From: Gordonia aichiensis NBRC 108223
Lineage (GTDB): Bacteria > Actinomycetota > Actinomycetes > Mycobacteriales > Mycobacteriaceae
Reading direction: 5' to 3'
Length of the DNA: 64,000 nucleotides
Assembly: GCF_000332975.1 (NCBI RefSeq)
Contig: NZ_BANR01000005.1
Span: forward strand, 124,001 to 188,000
Positions 58,313 through 64,000 of the stretch are shown here, one piece after another; position 1 is the stretch's first letter; every line of letters begins with the position of its first letter. The translations under genes were made by a program, and so were the position numbers. The notes beneath the pieces are model-generated. The model worked only from the letters and a program-made list of their open reading frames with translations. It did no database searches and had not been told where the DNA came from.

Positions 58313-59665
58313 TCATGCTGCAAGGGCAGCCGTGCGGTGCACAGCGATCGGCGTGGCCACCGTGCCGAGGTCGTCAGTTGCGACGTCCTTGGTCTCGCGT
58401 GCCGTGAGCGCGGCAGCAGCTGCGATCACACAGATCGCCGCGGTGAAGATACTGATCACCACCCAGCCCCCGTCGCCGACACCGCCGAGCGCGGTCACGA
58501 TCGACGGTGCGAAACCTGCCATCAGAAACCCGAGCTGCGTACCGATCGCGAGGCCGGAGAACCGCACCTTGGTGGAGAACATCTCGCCATAGAACGCGGG
58601 CCATACCGCGTTGGCCGCGGCATACCCGAAGGAGAAGGTGAGGACGGCGAGTACGAACGTCAGCAGATGATTGCTCTGGCCCATCGAGAGCATGTAGAAG
58701 GGCATCAGGATTGCCGACGAGAGCGCCCCGTAGATGAAGACCGGCTTACGCCCGATGCGGTCGGCAAGAGCGCCGAACAGGGGCTGAGTGATGAGGGCAC
58801 CGATGTTGGCCACGACGACCAGCCAGAGCGTGAGCCCGGCGTCGAGTCCGACGTGCTTGCCGTAGGCGAGCGCGAGGTTGGCGAATACGGTCGACACCGC
58901 GGCGATGAAGGCGCACAGCACCACGCGGACCACGGAGCGCCACTGGTCACGCATCAGGGGGATCAGAGGCATCCGGGCGATCTCGCCAGACTCACGTGCC
59001 TCGGTGAACTGCGGGGTCTCGTGCAGGCGGCGCCGGATGAAGTAGGCCACGAGCACCACGACGGCCGACAGCCAGAACGGAACGCGCCATCCCCATGAGT
59101 ACTTCGCGTCGTCGGGGAGTGCCATGAAGGGGATCAGCACCAGCGAGGCCAGGATGAGACCGCCCTGGGTACCGGTCAGGGTCCACGAGGTGAAGAACGC
59201 CCGCCGGTGATCGGGGGCGTGCTCGAGTGCCAGCGAACTGGCACCCGCCTGCTCGCCCGCTGCCGAGAACCCCTGCAGGAGACGACAGATCACGAGCAGT
59301 ACGGGTGCGAACCAGCCGATCTGGTCGAAGGTGGGCAGGCAGCCGATGACGAACGTCGACAATCCCATCAGGACGAGCGTGAACATCAACACCCGCTGAC
59401 GTCCGATGCGGTCACCGAAGTGGCCGAGAATCAGTGCCCCGATCGGACGCGCGATGTAGGCGACACCGAAGGTGGCGAACGACATCACCAATGCCGCGTT
59501 GTCATCCGACGGGAAGAAGATGTGCGGGAAGATCAGTGCTGCTGCGGAGCCGAACAGGAAGAAGTCGTAGTACTCGACGGCGCTGCCCATGAACCCGGCA
59601 AGGGCTGCATGGCGTGGTGTGCGTTGTCCGACGGCTCCGCTGCCGTCGGCCTGGGTTGCGGTCAT
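58313..59665 (-). CDS. MFS transporter of the metabolite:H+ symporter (MHS/ShiA) type
   Basis: The 450-residue protein has 12 predicted helices and the MHS signatures. The start is RHAALAGFMGSAVEYYDFFLFG, then FGVAYIARPIGALILGHFGDRIGR between helices 2 and 3, RLLQGFSAAGEQAGASSL, and the second-half LFGALADRIGRKPVFI. ShiA of E. coli (shikimate) and QsuA-like proteins belong here or nearby. Encoded 41 bp after a quinate/shikimate dehydrogenase, it very probably imports shikimate, quinate or dehydroshikimate. Start ATG 59665 has AGAGGAG upstream; upstream in-frame sequence is non-conserved. Confidence 0.88.
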   Translation of the reverse strand: MTATQADGSGAVGQRTPRHAALAGFMGSAVEYYDFFLFGSAAALIFPHIFFPSDDNAALVMSFATFGVAYIARPIGALILGHFGDRIGRQRVLMFTLVLMGLSTFVIGCLPTFDQIGWFAPVLLVICRLLQGFSAAGEQAGASSLALEHAPDHRRAFFTSWTLTGTQGGLILASLVLIPFMALPDDAKYSWGWRVPFWLSAVVVLVAYFIRRRLHETPQFTEARESGEIARMPLIPLMRDQWRSVVRVVLCAFIAAVSTVFANLALAYGKHVGLDAGLTLWLVVVANIGALITQPLFGALADRIGRKPVFIYGALSSAILMPFYMLSMGQSNHLLTFVLAVLTFSFGYAAANAVWPAFYGEMFSTKVRFSGLAIGTQLGFLMAGFAPSIVTALGGVGDGGWVVISIFTAAICVIAAAAALTARETKDVATDDLGTVATPIAVHRTAALAA

Positions 59666-59706
59666 GGGGTACTCCTCTGGTGCGATTGTGCCTGGTGGCG
59701 TGGCGG

Positions 59707-60579
59707 TCAGGACGGGTTTGCGACGAGTTGGCGGAAGTGGCGGGTCATCCGATCGGCGTCCGGGCGGAGCCCGGTGATCAGCGCGAATGCGTCGACGGCC
59801 TGGTAGACGGCCATGTGGCCTCCGTCGAGGGTCGCTGCGCCCGCTGCGCGTGCGGCTTGAAGCAGCGGGGTGTCGAGGGGGCGGTAGACGATGTCGGCCA
59901 CCCACAGGTCCCGGCGGAGTAGTGATGCGTCGAACGCGATGCCGGGGTGTTCGGACATGCCGGTTGGTGTCGCGTGAACGACACCGGTGCTCTCGGGGAG
60001 CAACGCGGGCAATTTGTCGAACGCCGCGGCGTCGATCCGCAGGAGTGGATGGCGGGTGGCGAGGTCGTGCGCCAGGGCGCCCGCACGGTCGACGTCGAGA
60101 TCGACGACGGTCAGATGTGCCGCGCCGAGTCGCAGTAGCGCGTCGGCGACCGCGGTGCCTGCGCCGCCCGCGCCGACGAGGACGACGTCGGCGAGATCGG
60201 CGTCGGGTAGCCCTTCGGTGAATCCATGAGCGAATCCCGTTGTGTCCGTGTTGTATCCGATGTCACCGTCATCGGTGAAGAGCACAGTGTTCACGGCACC
60301 GAGCGTTGCCGCGACCTCCTCGACGTCGTCGAGGTGATCCATGACGATCTGCTTGCACGGATGGGTGACGTTGACCGCGTCGAATCCGAGCGTGCGCGCC
60401 CACGACAAGACATCGCCGATGCGGTCGGGAGAGACCCCCGCGGCGGTGAGGTCGATCGGCCGGTAGACGTAGTCGAGGCCGAGTGCGCGCCCTTCGGTCA
60501 TGTGCATCGCCGGGGTCAGCGACGGGCGGACGCCGGTGCCGATGAGTCCGACCAGGTAGCTGGTCTCGGTAGGGGTCAT
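59707..60579 (-). CDS. Quinate/shikimate dehydrogenase, catabolic NAD-type
   Basis: The 290-residue AroE-family protein differs from the biosynthetic AroE in the substrate loop: PSLTP (Ser20, Thr22) replaces SxSP, as in the Corynebacterium glutamicum quinate/shikimate dehydrogenase QsuD. Lys76 (NVTHPCKQ) and Asp112 (NTDTTGF) are the catalytic pair. The dinucleotide site is VGAGGAGTAVAD, and Asp160 at the end of strand 2 (VVDLDVDRAG) favours NAD over NADP. It would oxidise shikimate to 3-dehydroshikimate and quinate to 3-dehydroquinate. Start ATG 60579 has GGAGAAG upstream. It heads an operon with the transporter. Confidence 0.9.
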   Translation of the reverse strand: MTPTETSYLVGLIGTGVRPSLTPAMHMTEGRALGLDYVYRPIDLTAAGVSPDRIGDVLSWARTLGFDAVNVTHPCKQIVMDHLDDVEEVAATLGAVNTVLFTDDGDIGYNTDTTGFAHGFTEGLPDADLADVVLVGAGGAGTAVADALLRLGAAHLTVVDLDVDRAGALAHDLATRHPLLRIDAAAFDKLPALLPESTGVVHATPTGMSEHPGIAFDASLLRRDLWVADIVYRPLDTPLLQAARAAGAATLDGGHMAVYQAVDAFALITGLRPDADRMTRHFRQLVANPS

Positions 60580-60593
60580 GAGCTTCTCCGTAA

Positions 60594-60609
60594 TGTACGA
60601 ACTAGTACG
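60594..60609. promoter_or_regulatory. Candidate TetR operator at the dehydrogenase promoter
   Basis: TGTACGAACTAGTACG contains TGTAC-N6-GTAC, the same pattern as at 61418-61433. It lies between the predicted -10 box and the ribosome site of the minus-strand dehydrogenase gene, covering about +4 to +19. A second, overlapping palindrome CGAAC-TAGTAC-GTTCG spans 60598-60613. Binding here would block transcription. The regulator is inferred from proximity. Confidence 0.55.
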
Positions 60610-60619
60610 TTCGCATCTG

Positions 60620-60649
60620 AGTAGAGCACTGTGCCTCGCATCTCGTCAA
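60620..60649 (-). promoter_or_regulatory. Predicted promoter of the dehydrogenase-transporter operon
   Basis: Read on the minus strand, TTGACG (60649-60644) and TCTACT (60625-60620) are 18 bp apart. The expected start is near 60613, directly before the candidate operator. Confidence 0.45.
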
Positions 60650-60719
60650 TGCTTTTGTGTGAGCGGGATCGCACGCAGAAGTGCTCAGCCGCCTCCGACG
60701 GAAGGGCCTACGGGGATGC

Positions 60720-61364
60720 TCAGGCGGTGGTGGTGAGCCACCCGACGACGACGTCGCCGATCATTCTGCGCAGGTGAGCTCGGTTCGACGTCTCGGAGAG
60801 ATCGAGGTCGAAGAGGTATCCGAAGGTGTAGCGGTTCGCCACCTGGAAGACGCAGTACGAACTGATCACGAGGTGGACATCGAGTGCGGTGACGTCGGTG
60901 CGGAAGAGTCCCGCGGTGCGGCCGTCGGCCAGGATCTCGTCGATGAGCGACGTCGCCGGCGCACTCAACTGGGGGAGATCGGTGAGGCGGCGGATGAAGT
61001 CTCCGCGGTGGATGTTCTCGATCGACACCAGGCGGATGAAGTCGTCGTTGTCGATGTGGTGGTCGAAGGTGACCTCGGCGAGTCGTCGGATCGCCTCGAT
61101 CGGGTCACTGTGGTCGACGCGGAGCTTCTGCTCGGCGCGTCGGATACCCCGGTACGCCTTGTCCAGGACAGCGAGGTAGAGACCTTCTTTGCCGCCGAAG
61201 TAGTAGTAGATCATCCGTTTGGTGGTGCGTGTGCGTTCGGCGATCTCGTCGACCCGCGCCCCGGAATAGCCCGACTCTGCGAAGACCTCGGTGGCGACGG
61301 CGAGTAGTTCCGCGCGCGTGCGCTCCGGGTCGCGCTGGAGTTCGGATTTCGGCTTGGCGGCCAC
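60720..61364 (-). CDS. TetR-family transcriptional regulator of the shikimate/quinate island
   Basis: The 214-residue protein has an N-terminal TetR HTH (residues ~14-60: RAELLAVATEVFAESGYSGA, RVDEIAERTRTTKRMIYYYF, GGKEGLYLAVLD) and a helical ligand-binding domain with HRGDFIRRL and SSYCVFQVANRYTFGYLF. It lies between, and divergent from, the dehydratase gene and upstream of the dehydrogenase operon, so it probably represses both and responds to a pathway compound. The known Corynebacterium qsu regulator (QsuR) is, as I recall, LysR-type, so the control here differs. GTG 61364 has no ribosome site; a leaderless mRNA is possible. Confidence 0.88.
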   Translation of the reverse strand: MAAKPKSELQRDPERTRAELLAVATEVFAESGYSGARVDEIAERTRTTKRMIYYYFGGKEGLYLAVLDKAYRGIRRAEQKLRVDHSDPIEAIRRLAEVTFDHHIDNDDFIRLVSIENIHRGDFIRRLTDLPQLSAPATSLIDEILADGRTAGLFRTDVTALDVHLVISSYCVFQVANRYTFGYLFDLDLSETSNRAHLRRMIGDVVVGWLTTTA

Positions 61365-61405
61365 GCTGGGAGCTTACTTGCGTGGTGTGGACGTAGTGCG
61401 AACCG

Positions 61406-61435
61406 TTGCCGTTGCTTTGTACCGGTTGGTACATT
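61406..61435 (+). promoter_or_regulatory. Predicted promoter of the dehydroshikimate dehydratase gene (leaderless)
   Basis: TTGCCG (61406-61411) and TACATT (61430-61435) are 18 bp apart. The expected start is at about 61442, the A of the ATG. No Shine-Dalgarno sequence precedes the ATG. The operator overlaps the spacer and -10 box. Confidence 0.5.
61418..61433. promoter_or_regulatory. Candidate TetR operator overlapping the dehydratase promoter
   Basis: TGTACCGGTTGGTACA has perfect six-base arms around GGTT and shares TGTAC-N6-GTAC with the site at 60594-60609. It covers the spacer and most of the -10 box, a classic repressor position. Confidence 0.6.
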
Positions 61436-61441
61436 GATGTG

Positions 61442-63214
61442 ATGAAGACCTCGATAGCCACCGTCTGTGTGTCCGGCTCACTCGTCGAGAAACTGCACGC
61501 GTGTGCCGACGCCGGGTTCGACGGTGTGGAGATCTTCGAACCCGATCTCATCGCTGCAGATGAATCCCCGGAGGAGATCCGGGCGCTTGCGCAGCGACTG
61601 GGTCTCGAGCTGTACCTGTATCAGCCGCTGCGCGACATCGAGGGGGTGACCGAAGAGCGCTTCGCCGACAACCTCCGGCGCGCGGACGCCACGTTCGCCA
61701 CGGCGGCACGCCTGGGCATCACCATGGTTCTCGTCTGCAGCAACGTCGCCACCGCGACCGTCGACGACGATGCTGTGTCCGCCGAGCAGTTGCGACGGGT
61801 GGGCGACATCGCTGCGCGCCACGGTCTGCGTATCGCGTTCGAAGCACTAGCGTGGGGGCGTTTCGTCGACGACTACAGGCGGTCGTGGCGCATCGTCGAA
61901 CTCGCCGATCACGAAGCAGTCGGCCTGTGTCTCGACAGTTTTCACGTACTCTCCCGCGGGCATGATCCGTCGGCGATCAGGGCCATACCGGGGGAGAAGA
62001 TCTTCTTCGTTCAGCTCGCCGACGCCCAGGCTCTGTCGATGGACGTGTTGTCGTGGAGCCGACATCATCGGTTGTTCCCGGGTGAGGGGGTATTCGATCT
62101 CGAGGGGTTCGTCGGGCACGTGCTCGCCGCGGGATACGCCGGACCGCTGTCGCTGGAGGTCTTCAACGACACCTTCCGCCAGACGGATCCGGGGCCGACC
62201 GCCGTGCACGCAGAACGTTCGTTGCTGTGGCTGCAGGATCGACTCGATCTGATCGACCTTCCCGATCCCGAGCCGCCGATCGGATTCGACTTCGTGGAGA
62301 TCAAAGCCGAGGACACGCGCGACGTCGAGGCCATGCTCGCCCAACTCGGATTCACCGCCTCGGGCAGACACCGCAGCAAACCGGTCACTCTGTGGATGGC
62401 GGGCGGGGCCCGAGTCGTGCTGAACGAACAGCAGGCACGTGATCAGTCGCCGCACATCGCCGCCATCGGTCTCCAGGAATCCGACCCGAAGGCGTTGAGC
62501 GCACGTGCGTCCATCCTGAAGGCGCCCGCAGTGAACAGGCGGACCCATGCGTCAGAGCACGCCTTCGGTACGGCATTGGTGCCCGGCGGCACCGAGATCT
62601 TCTGGACGCTTGACGCGCCGGGTGCGCCCGCCTGGGTCGATGAGTTCGACGACGCGCTTCCGGCGGTGAGCACCCCGATCCGCGCGATCGACCACGTCAA
62701 CCTCACGCAGCAGTGGGAGACCGCCGATGACGCGCGACTGTTCATGGCGAGTGTCTTCGGTCTCGACGCCGACGACCCGGTCGAGGTGCCCGGCCCGCGT
62801 GGACTGATCCGCAGTCAGGTTCTCCGTACGCCCGACGGTGCCGTGCGGGTACCGCTCAACGTGGCGCCGCACGTGCTCGACTCCGAGGCCATCGCGCAGC
62901 ACGTCGCTTTCGCATGCGACGACGTGCTCGGCCTCGCGCGCAGCGCACGGGAGGCGGGTCTTGAGTCCCTGCGGGTCCCGGACAACTACTACGACTACGT
63001 CCGCGGGCGGTTCGGTGTCGACGACGATTTCCTGGCGCAACTGCGTGAGCTCGGGGTGCTCTATGACCGCAGCCCGGAGCCGGAAGGCGGGTACCTGCTG
63101 CACTTCTACACGCGCACTCTCGGCCGTGTGTTCTTCGAATTCGTCCAGCGGTTCGACGGATACGACGGGTACGGCGTCGACAACGCTCCGGTCAGACTGG
63201 CCGCGCAGCGCTGA
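61442..63214 (+). CDS. qsuB: 3-Dehydroshikimate dehydratase, two-domain (QsuB/QuiC-like)
   Basis: The 590-residue protein converts 3-dehydroshikimate to protocatechuate. The N-terminal TIM barrel (1-270, sugar-phosphate isomerase type) has the metal ligands Glu134 (AFEALAWGR), Asp165 (CLDSFH, with His168), Gln191 (FVQLAD) and Glu239 (SLEVFND). The numbering equals that I recall for Pseudomonas QuiC1. The C-terminal half (from ~275) has two VOC modules like 4-hydroxyphenylpyruvate dioxygenase, with the His-His-Glu iron ligands apparently kept (IDHVNL, QHVAFAC, FFEFVQ). Fused enzymes such as C. glutamicum QsuB need this part for stability or activity. ATG 61442 is chosen over an upstream in-frame ATG because the promoter overlaps the latter. 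Confidence 0.93.
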   Translation: MKTSIATVCVSGSLVEKLHACADAGFDGVEIFEPDLIAADESPEEIRALAQRLGLELYLYQPLRDIEGVTEERFADNLRRADATFATAARLGITMVLVCSNVATATVDDDAVSAEQLRRVGDIAARHGLRIAFEALAWGRFVDDYRRSWRIVELADHEAVGLCLDSFHVLSRGHDPSAIRAIPGEKIFFVQLADAQALSMDVLSWSRHHRLFPGEGVFDLEGFVGHVLAAGYAGPLSLEVFNDTFRQTDPGPTAVHAERSLLWLQDRLDLIDLPDPEPPIGFDFVEIKAEDTRDVEAMLAQLGFTASGRHRSKPVTLWMAGGARVVLNEQQARDQSPHIAAIGLQESDPKALSARASILKAPAVNRRTHASEHAFGTALVPGGTEIFWTLDAPGAPAWVDEFDDALPAVSTPIRAIDHVNLTQQWETADDARLFMASVFGLDADDPVEVPGPRGLIRSQVLRTPDGAVRVPLNVAPHVLDSEAIAQHVAFACDDVLGLARSAREAGLESLRVPDNYYDYVRGRFGVDDDFLAQLRELGVLYDRSPEPEGGYLLHFYTRTLGRVFFEFVQRFDGYDGYGVDNAPVRLAAQR

Positions 63215-63274
63215 CATGCCGAGGCTTGTCGCTCGGCGCCGACAGGCAAGGCGTCCCCGAGTAGCGTGGCAGTC

Positions 63275-64000
63275 ATGCTTTCTCAGCCGCTGTCCGATGA
63301 GTTCGCGCGTCGTCGCGAACGGTGTCGCACGTTGATCTCGACGGGACCCGAGCCGCTCGACGTCTTCGTGGTCTCCGATCTGACCAACATCCGCTACCTG
63401 AGCGGTTTCACGGGATCCAACGCCGCACTGCTGATCTCGGCCGCCGGCAGCGACGGCGACCGCATCTGTACCGATGGCAGATACACCACGCAGATCGCGG
63501 AGCAGTCGGGCGGTCTCGTCGCCGTCATCGCGCGCGCGTGCACCGAGGAACTCGTCGGTGCGGCCGTCGCCGCGGGGGCGTCGCGCATCGGCTTCGAGTC
63601 CGACGTCCTGACGGTTGCCGAGCACGCACAGCTCACGGGAGGTGCGGCCCAAGGGCGGCAGCTCCTCGGGCGGACCGGTCTGGTCGCGGAGTTGCGTGAG
63701 GTGAAAGACGATGCCGAGGTCGAACTGCTTCGGCGCGCGTGTGCGATCGGCGACGCCGCGCTCGCGGAGATCATCTCCGACGGCGTGATCCGTGCGGGCG
63801 CTACTGAACGCGACGTGGCACGTGCCCTCGAGAACGCGATGTTCCGGCATGGCGCAGACGAGATCTCCTTCGAGACGATCGTTGCGGCGGGCCCCAACTC
63901 GGCCATCCCGCACCATCGGCCCACCTCTGCGGTTCTCGCGGACGGCGATTTCGTCAAGATCGACTTCGGGGCCGTCGCGTCCGGCTACCACTCCGATATG
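63275..64000 (+). CDS. pepQ: Xaa-Pro aminopeptidase/dipeptidase, M24 family (N-terminal part; runs off the right edge)
   Basis: The first 242 residues are present. The creatinase/prolidase-like N-terminal domain (DVFVVSDLTNIRYLSGFTGS, RICTDGRYTTQIAEQ) is followed by the start of the pita-bread metallopeptidase domain (ISFETIVAAGPNSAIPHHRP). The first metal ligand Asp is in VKIDFGAV and the next in YHSDM. It removes N-terminal residues before proline. Its position after the aro region equals Rv2535c, which is followed by efp in relatives. The stop is outside the window. Confidence 0.93.
   Translation, partial: MLSQPLSDEFARRRERCRTLISTGPEPLDVFVVSDLTNIRYLSGFTGSNAALLISAAGSDGDRICTDGRYTTQIAEQSGGLVAVIARACTEELVGAAVAAGASRIGFESDVLTVAEHAQLTGGAAQGRQLLGRTGLVAELREVKDDAEVELLRRACAIGDAALAEIISDGVIRAGATERDVARALENAMFRHGADEISFETIVAAGPNSAIPHHRPTSAVLADGDFVKIDFGAVASGYHSDM

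Noticed and set aside
61406-61441. ATG-like start at 61406 for the dehydratase (12 extra residues)
   Set aside because: That codon overlaps the predicted -35 box and operator, has no ribosome site, and homologs begin MKTSIAT.

Overview
The window is one contiguous piece of a high-GC actinobacterial chromosome. It carries the complete first steps of phosphatidylinositol mannoside synthesis (pgsA, patA, pimA), a lone Rel(p)ppGpp enzyme, PdxS/PdxT-type vitamin B6 synthesis and many overlapping ATGA/GTGA gene junctions. The gene order thrS-HIT-pgsA-patA-pimA, pdxS, tesB-pdxT-yebC, ruvCAB, yajC-secD-secF-lipoprotein-apt-rel-ppi-MBL-hisS, aspS, the transglutaminase/ATP-grasp cluster, rarA, alaS-ruvX-mltG-aroE-pilD-aroC-aroK-aroB and pepQ matches, from memory, the Mycobacterium tuberculosis Rv2614c to Rv2535c backbone. 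I infer a member of the Mycobacteriales, most likely Gordonia or a close relative; no rRNA or other marker is present to fix the genus.

Layout. 1-3.8 kb is a less conserved left flank: a partial DinB-like protein, an NAD(P)H:FMN-type reductase, a serine recombinase coupled to a small ORF, and a type B carboxylesterase. 3.9-12 kb holds a GT-C mannosyltransferase, a PGPGW membrane protein, thrS and the PIM operon, ending in a LemA-like protein. 12-17.9 kb is vitamin B6 synthesis (pdxS ... pdxT), interrupted by a PP2C phosphatase, an FHA-like/HTH protein and a LuxR-type regulator, then tesB and yebC. 17.9-21 kb holds a frameshifted uridine-kinase-like gene and ruvCAB. 21-31.5 kb holds the Sec accessory complex, a lipoprotein, apt, rel, a cyclophilin and a metallo-hydrolase. 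31.5-37.3 kb has hisS, two metallopeptidases and aspS. 37.5-46 kb is a three-gene transglutaminase / circularly permuted ATP-grasp / alpha-E cluster plus a phosphotransferase. 46-53 kb has rarA, a small secreted protein, alaS, ruvX and mltG. 53.3-57.6 kb is the aro operon.

The most distinctive part is 57.6-63.2 kb. Where relatives carry aroQ/aroD (type II 3-dehydroquinase) after aroB, this window has none. Beyond the small membrane protein gene that normally follows lies a shikimate/quinate catabolic island: an MHS-type transporter, an NAD-type quinate/shikimate dehydrogenase, a TetR regulator and a two-domain 3-dehydroshikimate dehydratase. Two TGTAC-N6-GTAC sites overlap the predicted promoters of the two divergent arms and look like the TetR operator. 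Dehydroshikimate is thus both made into aromatics (AroE) and degraded to protocatechuate (QsuB-like) by genes a few kb apart.

No tRNA, rRNA, CRISPR array, insertion sequence or replication origin was found. The only gene-free stretch over 300 bp is 250-648.
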